Assembly (NCBI GenBank): GCA_038239195.1
Contig: JBBSEZ010000428.1
Span: forward strand, 1-8,504
Reading direction: 5' to 3'
DNA: 8,504 nucleotides
From: JBBSEZ01 sp038239195
GTDB lineage: Bacteria; Planctomycetota; Planctomycetia; Gemmatales; Gemmataceae
Positions 3,314 through 8,504 of this stretch are shown here, in pieces (position 1 is the first letter of the stretch; each line of letters opens with the position of its first letter). Under the pieces are notes generated by a model. That model made no database searches. It had not been told where the DNA came from and was given only the letters and a program-made list of their open reading frames with translations. The translations under genes and the position numbers were made by a program.

Positions 3314-6300
3314 TCAGCCGTTGGCGAAGAACTCGTCGCTTGCCTCGAAACCCAGCCGCACCTTCCGCATGTCCATCTCGGAAAACACCCAGTCGTTCAG
3401 CCCGCTCCCGTCGGCCGGCCGGTGCAGAAGGACGTTGGAGTAGCCCTCGAACTGGTCCATGCGGAGCTCCTGGCTCGTCAAGAGCTCCAACGCCACCGCC
3501 TGGCGGTTCGAGCCATTCAGCGCGGCGTTCTGGCTCGCCGCCTCTCCATCGCTTGGCGTGCGATCGAGCAGTACCAGGTAGAGCGCCTTCACGTAACGCT
3601 TGTCCGCCGTCCCCGTCGAGATCAGAGTCTGGGCGCGGCCGTAGAGCTCGTTGCTGCCGAGGACGTCGCTGAGGACTTGCTCCTCGGTCTGCCCCGCCTG
3701 CAACAGGCCGACCCAGCCCTGCTCCTCGCCGCCCGCCGCCTGCCGGCCGAGGTAGGCCACGTACCACGTCTTCACCAGGTGCGTCAGGCCCTCCGAGCTC
3801 CCCTCGATGCCGCTCGCCACCGCCTGGCGCGCGGCCACCGAGCCGTCCAGCAGCCCCGCCCAGCCATCCAGTTCCGCCTTGAGCCCCGGCCGACCCAGGG
3901 CATCCAGGTAGAGCGCTTGCACGAAACGCTCCTGTGGCGTCAGCCGGGCGAACGCCGTCGGCCGGTCAGCCGTGTCGGGGCCCGTCTCGGCGTTGACCGC
4001 CATCGGGCCGTTGATCGTCAGCGCCCCGGTGATGGTCGGGACGTTGTTGTAGAGCACCGTCTGCCCGTCCACACTGACGACTCCCACCTGCGTCCGGGTG
4101 ATGCCGTTCGGGGCGCTGGCGGAGCCGGCGGCGTTGACCACCAGCACGCTCGCTGTCCCGCGGTTCGGGTTGAACGCGACCGCGCCGGAGACCAGCGGCC
4201 GGCCGGGCGCCAGATCGACCGTCATCGCGTCGTCGCCGCCGTTGCCGTTGAACGCGAAGGAGACGATGCTGGTCAGCGTCACCGCCGGCCCGCCGTCGAG
4301 GACGTACTCGACCGAACCAACACCCGACGAGCCCCGGGTGACGACGATCGTGTCGTTGCCCGTGGTGCCGCTGATGAGCGCGTGGGGATCGACGGTGAGG
4401 GGAGCGCTGCGGGCGATGCTCGGCCCTCCCCCATCCTGGACTGCGACCCGGAAGGCCGTCGCGGTGGGGCCCCCTGCCAGGTAGGTGTGGCTGCCCTTCA
4501 CGTCGAAGCCCCCGCTGTTGGCCACCACGGACACGTTGCCGCTCCCGCTCGTCTCGTCGGGAGAGCCGTCGCCCCAGTGTACCGTGGCGGTGTAGTCCGA
4601 CAGAGTGCCGCCCGGGTCGGCGTCCGCGAAGTGGAACAGGACCGCGTTCGCGATGGGCGCCCCCGCGACAGGGCTTGGCGGGGAGAGCGTTCCGCTCAGG
4701 GCCGCGTCGGCGACGGTGAAGTTGGTGACGGAGCCCGCTGCCGGGGCGGCACCGCGGTCGGTCACGGAGACGCGGAAGGTCACGCCCGTGGCGATCTCCT
4801 CGAGGTAGGTGTGGTTGCCCACCACGTCGAAGCCGCCCCCGCCGCCGGTGTGGGCCACCACCTGCACCTGGGTGGGGCTCGCGGCACTCGTCTCCACGGA
4901 GCCGTCGCCCCACGTCACGGTGGCGACGTCGTCACTTGCCATGCCCAGAAGGTCGGCGTCGCTGAAGTGGAACAGCACCGCGCCGGAGATCGCTTCCCCT
5001 TCCGTGGCGATGGGCGGCGTCAGCGCCCCCGCCGTCAGGGCCGCGTCGGCAACGTTTACCGTCGCCGTGCCCGTAACGGGGGCGCGCAGGTCATGGGAGA
5101 CGCTCACCTCGAGGGCGTGTGCGCCTCCTTCCGCGTAGGTGTGGCTGGGCCCATCCACGTGATAGTTACCGCCCCCGTCCGACACCACCGTGCCCGCAAC
5201 CGGACCGCTATTGTCGCCGAAATCGACGGTCGCGGCGAAGTCGGCCGTCGTCTCCACGCCGGCGCCCGCCGGGTCGGTGAAGGTGGCGAGGGTGGTGGCG
5301 TTGCCCTGTCGTTCCGCGAACGGGTTGGTGGGGGCGACGACGGGCGTGCCGATCTGCTGCTCGGCGATCGCGATGGTCTGGCCAGGCGTGGTGACCGCCT
5401 CCAACAGGTCGTGCTCGAGGGTGACGCTGGCGACGTAGGTGCCCTCTTCGGCGTAGGCGTGCGCTGGGGCGTCCACGCGATAGTTGCCGGTGCCCAGAGA
5501 GACCACCGTGCCCGGGGACGTCGTGTTGTCGCCCCAGTGGATCGTCGCCGTGAAAGCGCTCGGCAGCGCCTCGCTCCCAACTCCTGCTGGGTCGGCGAAG
5601 GTGGCGATGCCGTTGAAGGCGGCGAGCTGCTCGCCTTCCAGTCCACTCGCCGGCAAGTTGGCCGAGGCCAGGTTGGTCAACTGCTGGTCGGCGACTGTGG
5701 CCGTTGTCGTGCCCGGCGTGCCGGCAACGCCCTCGTGCGCGACCGTGACGGCGATCGTGAAACTGCCCTCCTCAGCGTAGGTGTGCGTCGGCGCATCCAC
5801 GCGGTAGTCGCCGTTGCCCAGCGACACCACGGTCCCCGTACTCGCCGCAGTGGTGTCGCCCCAGTCGATGGTCGCCGCGAACGCGTCTCCCATTGGCGCA
5901 ACGGTCCCCGACGCATCGTGGAACGTCGCCAGCCCCGCGATGGCGTTGGTACGCGTGGCCTCGACCGCGCTCACCGCGACCACCGCGGGAGTGCTCACCG
6001 CAGCCTCGCCGATGGTGACGTTCTGCCCCGTGGAGGTCGCCGTCGCCGTCAGGTCGTGCGCGACCGACACCTCGATGGGGTAGGTGCCGTCCTCGGCATA
6101 GGTGTGCGCCGGGGCGTTCACGTTATAGGCCCCACCGCCGAGCGGGATCACTGTGCCGATGGAGGTGGTGTTGTCGCCCCAGTCGATCGTCGCCGCGAAG
6201 TCGCCCGCGCTCTCCTTGCCCTGGCCGCCCGGATCGACGAAGGTGGCTATCTTCGCGATGGCGCCCGTGGACTGCCCTTCCACGATGCCGGTCGGCACGT

Positions 6301-8504
6301 TGGCCGAGACGTCGGTCACCGTCGCGATGGCCGGATCGGACACGGTCGCCACGCCGGTAACGCCGACGCTCGGCGCGGAGTCGTGGGTAAGGGTGATCCG
6401 GGTGGTGTACGAGCCCTCCTCCGCGTAGGCGTGACTGCCCTGGACCGTGAGGGTGCCGCTGACCAGGGCGATCGTGCCCGGGGTCGCCGAGGTGCCGTCC
6501 CCCCAATCGATGGTGGCGCCGTAGTCGCCCAGCGCCTCGACCGTCACTCCCGGATCGGCGAACGTCGCCACTGCTGTGGTGGCAGGCAGCGCCGCGCCCT
6601 CGACCGCGCTGACCGCCACCGCCGTGGGCACCACTGCCGGATCGGAAATGACAGCGGTATCGCTGACGACGATGGAGGCGCTGCCCTCGTGGTTGATGCG
6701 CACCTTGATGGCGGGCGTGCCCTCCTCCGCGAAGGTGTTGCCCCCCGCCGTCACCCTGAACGCGTTGGACGCGGAGTCGTAAGTGACCGTGCCGGCCCCG
6801 AGTGTGTAGTTGGTGCCCGTGCCGGCCCAATCGACGTCGGCCGTGTAGTCGCCCTGCGCTTCGGCACCGCCTGGGTCGGTGAACGTCGCCACCGTCTGGC
6901 TGGCCAGCGCGACGTTCTCGGTGCCCGTCAGCGTCAGCCCGCCCGTGGCCCGCACCGACGGGTCAGAGACCGCGGCCTTGGCCGTGACGCCGCTGACGTC
7001 GGGCGCCGTCCCGTGATGCACCGTGACCGTGATGGCGTAGGGGGCGCCGCCCGGGTTGGCCGCGCTCTCCTCGGCGTAGGTGTGGGCCGCGGACACCGTG
7101 AACGTGTTGGTCCCCGAGCTGAAGCCAATCGTCCCCGTGGTGGGGCCGCTGCTGTCGCCCCAATCGATGGTGGCGCCGTATTCGGTCAGGCCCTCGGCGC
7201 TGGCCGCGACGGGATTGCCCGCGTCGGCGAACGTCGCCACCGTCTGCACTGCCGACGCACTCCCCTCGACCGCGCTGAAGGTCGCGCTCGCGGGCGTGGG
7301 GTTCAGCGTCACCGCCGGGTCGGCGATGGCGATCGGCTGGCTGACGACGAGCGTGCCCAGGCCGTCGTGCGCGACCGACACGGAGACGATGTACTTCCCC
7401 TCTTCGGCATAGGTGTGGTCGGTCGGGTAGGTCACTCGATACGTGCCGGGGGCGTTCGTCGCTGTCAACGTGCCAGCGTCCGTCGGGGAGCCGTCGCCCC
7501 AGTTGATGACGGCCTGGAAATCGCCCGGCCCCTCGTTGCCGAAGCCAGCGGGGTCGGCGAACGTGGCGATCAAGTCGGTGGGGTTGCTCGACGACTGCCC
7601 GATGGGCGAGCCCTCGGCCCCGGACGTCGCGAAGGCGCCGGCGATGACCAGGCCCGTGAGCTGCTGGTCGGAGACGGCCACGGCGACACCGTCGCTGTCG
7701 CTGGCCCCGCCCGTGTCGGTGACCGTGACCGTCATGCTGTCTGCCGCGTTCTCGTCGGCGTAGGTGTGGACGGCGTTGACCTGGAAACCGCCTCCAGAGA
7801 CCACGATCCGGCCGACCGTCGCGGCGTCCGTCGTGCTCGTGACCGTGCTGTCGGACGAGCCGTCACCCCAGTGGATCACGGCGGTGTAGTCCGTCGCCGT
7901 CCCGTTCGGATCGGTGTCGAGGAACTTCGCCACCGAGCCGTTGAACGACACGCCTTCCACCTTGGAAGAGGCGTTGGCGAACACCAACAGACCAGCGTCG
8001 GCCACGCTGAAGCTGGTGTTCGATCGGCTGGCCGTCTGCACGTGGTCGGTGACCTGCACGGCGAACGTCTGGCCGGTCAACTCCTCCGGATAGGTGTGCG
8101 AGCCCCGCACGTCGAAGCCATCGCCGCTGGCCACGATCTGTCCGGCCGCGCCCAGCGTGCTGGTCACCGTGTCGGAGGTCGTGTCGCCCCAGGTGATGAC
8201 CGCCGTGAAGTCGGCGGCCGTGGCGGTCGGGTTGGCGTCGGTGAAGTGGAACAGCACCTGGTTGAAAAACGCTTGCCCTTCCTTGACCGAAGGCGCCGTC
8301 AATGTCCCGGGGGCCAACGCGGCGTCGTTGACGGTGCTCGAGGCGCTGCTCGACGCGCTGGCACCGGTCTCGGTGATGGTGACGGTGAAGGTGTAGGCGC
8401 CTTCCTCGCTGTAGGTGTGTGGCGTGGTGGCGGCCTTGACCACGTAGGCGGTGCCGCTGCCGCCCGGCTGCGTCACGTCGCCCGTCGTGTCCGTGCCGGC
8501 GCCC
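3314..8504 (-). CDS. Giant PKD-like repeat protein with C-terminal DUF4214 modules (5' end outside window)
   Basis: The frame is open from the right edge to the stop at 3314-3316, giving about 1,729 residues without the N-terminus. The GTG at 8476 is internal: in-frame sequence of the same kind continues to 8504. From the N-terminal side there are twelve complete PKD-like beta-sandwich repeats and part of one more (8504 to about 4400), recognisable by T-(A/V)-x-(I/V)-x-W-G-D and H-T-Y-A-E-E-G. A glycine/asparagine-rich segment follows (about 4400-3960, GTTGNDTIVV and FNGNGGDDAMTVDL). Last come four DUF4214 units of about 50 residues (about 3955-3317), ending FFANG. Such proteins are typically exported and act in surface adhesion or matrix; DUF4214 modules close many bacterial extracellular repeat proteins. 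Export signals would lie outside the window. Codon use is uniform, so the frame looks intact. Substrate or partner is unknown. Confidence 0.93.
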   Translation of the reverse strand, partial: GAGTDTTGDVTQPGGSGTAYVVKAATTPHTYSEEGAYTFTVTITETGASASSSASSTVNDAALAPGTLTAPSVKEGQAFFNQVLFHFTDANPTATAADFTAVITWGDTTSDTVTSTLGAAGQIVASGDGFDVRGSHTYPEELTGQTFAVQVTDHVQTASRSNTSFSVADAGLLVFANASSKVEGVSFNGSVAKFLDTDPNGTATDYTAVIHWGDGSSDSTVTSTTDAATVGRIVVSGGGFQVNAVHTYADENAADSMTVTVTDTGGASDSDGVAVAVSDQQLTGLVIAGAFATSGAEGSPIGQSSSNPTDLIATFADPAGFGNEGPGDFQAVINWGDGSPTDAGTLTATNAPGTYRVTYPTDHTYAEEGKYIVSVSVAHDGLGTLVVSQPIAIADPAVTLNPTPASATFSAVEGSASAVQTVATFADAGNPVAASAEGLTEYGATIDWGDSSGPTTGTIGFSSGTNTFTVSAAHTYAEESAANPGGAPYAITVTVHHGTAPDVSGVTAKAAVSDPSVRATGGLTLTGTENVALASQTVATFTDPGGAEAQGDYTADVDWAGTGTNYTLGAGTVTYDSASNAFRVTAGGNTFAEEGTPAIKVRINHEGSASIVVSDTAVISDPAVVPTAVAVSAVEGAALPATTAVATFADPGVTVEALGDYGATIDWGDGTSATPGTIALVSGTLTVQGSHAYAEEGSYTTRITLTHDSAPSVGVTGVATVSDPAIATVTDVSANVPTGIVEGQSTGAIAKIATFVDPGGQGKESAGDFAATIDWGDNTTSIGTVIPLGGGAYNVNAPAHTYAEDGTYPIEVSVAHDLTATATSTGQNVTIGEAAVSTPAVVAVSAVEATRTNAIAGLATFHDASGTVAPMGDAFAATIDWGDTTAASTGTVVSLGNGDYRVDAPTHTYAEEGSFTIAVTVAHEGVAGTPGTTTATVADQQLTNLASANLPASGLEGEQLAAFNGIATFADPAGVGSEALPSAFTATIHWGDNTTSPGTVVSLGTGNYRVDAPAHAYAEEGTYVASVTLEHDLLEAVTTPGQTIAIAEQQIGTPVVAPTNPFAERQGNATTLATFTDPAGAGVETTADFAATVDFGDNSGPVAGTVVSDGGGNYHVDGPSHTYAEGGAHALEVSVSHDLRAPVTGTATVNVADAALTAGALTPPIATEGEAISGAVLFHFSDADLLGMASDDVATVTWGDGSVETSAASPTQVQVVAHTGGGGGFDVVGNHTYLEEIATGVTFRVSVTDRGAAPAAGSVTNFTVADAALSGTLSPPSPVAGAPIANAVLFHFADADPGGTLSDYTATVHWGDGSPDETSGSGNVSVVANSGGFDVKGSHTYLAGGPTATAFRVAVQDGGGPSIARSAPLTVDPHALISGTTGNDTIVVTRGSSGVGSVEYVLDGGPAVTLTSIVSFAFNGNGGDDAMTVDLAPGRPLVSGAVAFNPNRGTASVLVVNAAGSASAPNGITRTQVGVVSVDGQTVLYNNVPTITGALTINGPMAVNAETGPDTADRPTAFARLTPQERFVQALYLDALGRPGLKAELDGWAGLLDGSVAARQAVASGIEGSSEGLTHLVKTWYVAYLGRQAAGGEEQGWVGLLQAGQTEEQVLSDVLGSNELYGRAQTLISTGTADKRYVKALYLVLLDRTPSDGEAASQNAALNGSNRQAVALELLTSQELRMDQFEGYSNVLLHRPADGSGLNDWVFSEMDMRKVRLGFEASDEFFANG
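3317..3957 (-). repeat. Four tandem DUF4214 units
   Basis: Four helical units of about 45-50 residues share the pattern Y-x-x-x-L-x-R-x-(x)-D-x-x-G-x-x-x-W. They start RFVQALYLDALGRPG, LVKTWYVAYLGRQAAGGEEQ, RYVKALYLVLLDRTPSDGE and QFEGYSNVLLHRPADGSGLN. The second and third end in S-(N/Q)-E-L; the last ends ASDEFFANG, the family's usual closing S-x-E-(F/Y). Function of the family is unestablished; it is common at the C-termini of secreted repeat proteins. Confidence 0.88.
4400..8504 (-). repeat. Array of 13 PKD-like repeats (first partial), two subtypes
   Basis: The H-T-Y-x-E-E motif recurs near 8410, 8090, 7765, 7410, 7075, 6730, 6425, 6100, 5780, 5450, 5140, 4805 and 4485, a period of about 310-350 bases (103-117 residues). 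Subtype A (units near 8090, 4805 and 4485, with 7765 close) has V-L-F-H-F-x-D-A-(D/N), a GGGFDV segment, and ends F-x-V-x-V-x-D. Subtype B (units from 7410 to 5140) has A-T-F-x-D-P-x-G and T-I-D-W-G-D, and ends V-x-V-x-H-(D/E). The unit near 6730 is degenerate: W-A-G replaces W-G-D and N-T-F-A-E-E-G replaces H-T-Y. Confidence 0.9.

Noticed and set aside
2436..3443. Rightward 335-codon frame covering the terminator and the WGR gene
   Set aside because: It crosses a strong terminator, is antisense to the WGR and giant genes, and shows low-complexity Arg/Pro/Ser composition.
3500..3520. GGTTCGAG-like T-arm sequence suggesting a tRNA
   Set aside because: It lies inside the DUF4214 coding region, and no acceptor stem or anticodon arm can be built around it.
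3150..3767. Leftward 205-codon frame overlapping the 3' end of the giant gene
   Set aside because: It overlaps the DUF4214 modules in another frame and is a GC-rich shadow with no domain.
3966..8396. Many open frames on both strands inside the giant gene
   Set aside because: They repeat with the period of the PKD-like units and are expected for GC-rich repeats; the frame with W-G-D and H-T-Y-A-E-E-G motifs is the real one.
8474..8476. GTG as start codon of the giant protein
   Set aside because: The same frame stays open to the window edge with similar repeat-type sequence (GTDTTGD), and no signal peptide follows the GTG. It is internal.
4400..8504. CRISPR-like periodic repeat
   Set aside because: The period is 310-350 bases, the repeats are diverged and translated in one frame, and they encode protein domains.

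Overview
The window is GC-rich and carries a typical planctomycete gene set. It has a TIGR02996 (repeat-companion domain) protein with leucine-rich repeats, a stand-alone WGR-domain protein, and a very large PKD-like repeat protein ending in DUF4214 modules. I infer a chromosome segment of a Gemmataceae-type planctomycete. This rests on family content and on the strong G/C bias at third codon positions, not on any database search.

Layout: 1-192 (+) is the 3' end of an enolase-superfamily (mandelate racemase/muconate lactonizing) enzyme. Its last residues appear to be lost through a one-base deletion in a G run. 193-753 (+) holds a good start signal (extended -10, Shine-Dalgarno, ATG at 284) followed by coding-like sequence whose frame is broken; it reads as a disrupted gene or an assembly error. 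754-1148 has no protein gene but contains a small nested RNA-like fold at 818-870 and a textbook intrinsic terminator at 902-933. 1149-1910 (-) encodes a TIGR02996/LRR protein. Just upstream of it, at 1957-2007, lies a fragment of a second copy of its 3' end. 2189-2686 (+) encodes an NlpC/P60-like cysteine hydrolase with a plausible sigma70-type promoter. A terminator at 2721-2752 follows it, with a stem core shared with the first terminator. 2868-3077 (-) is a 69-residue WGR protein with a GTG start. 3314-8504 (-) is the C-terminal part (over 1,700 residues) of a giant extracellular-type repeat protein that continues past the right edge.

The genes do not look like one pathway. Each sits alone or with its own signals, and orientations alternate. 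The most notable features are the ordered repeat architecture of the giant protein (one repeat subtype at both ends, another in the middle), the duplication and decay traces around the LRR gene, the pair of frame disruptions within the first 320 bases, and the unexplained structured element ahead of the first terminator. I see no tRNA, rRNA, CRISPR array, insertion sequence or recognisable defence system.
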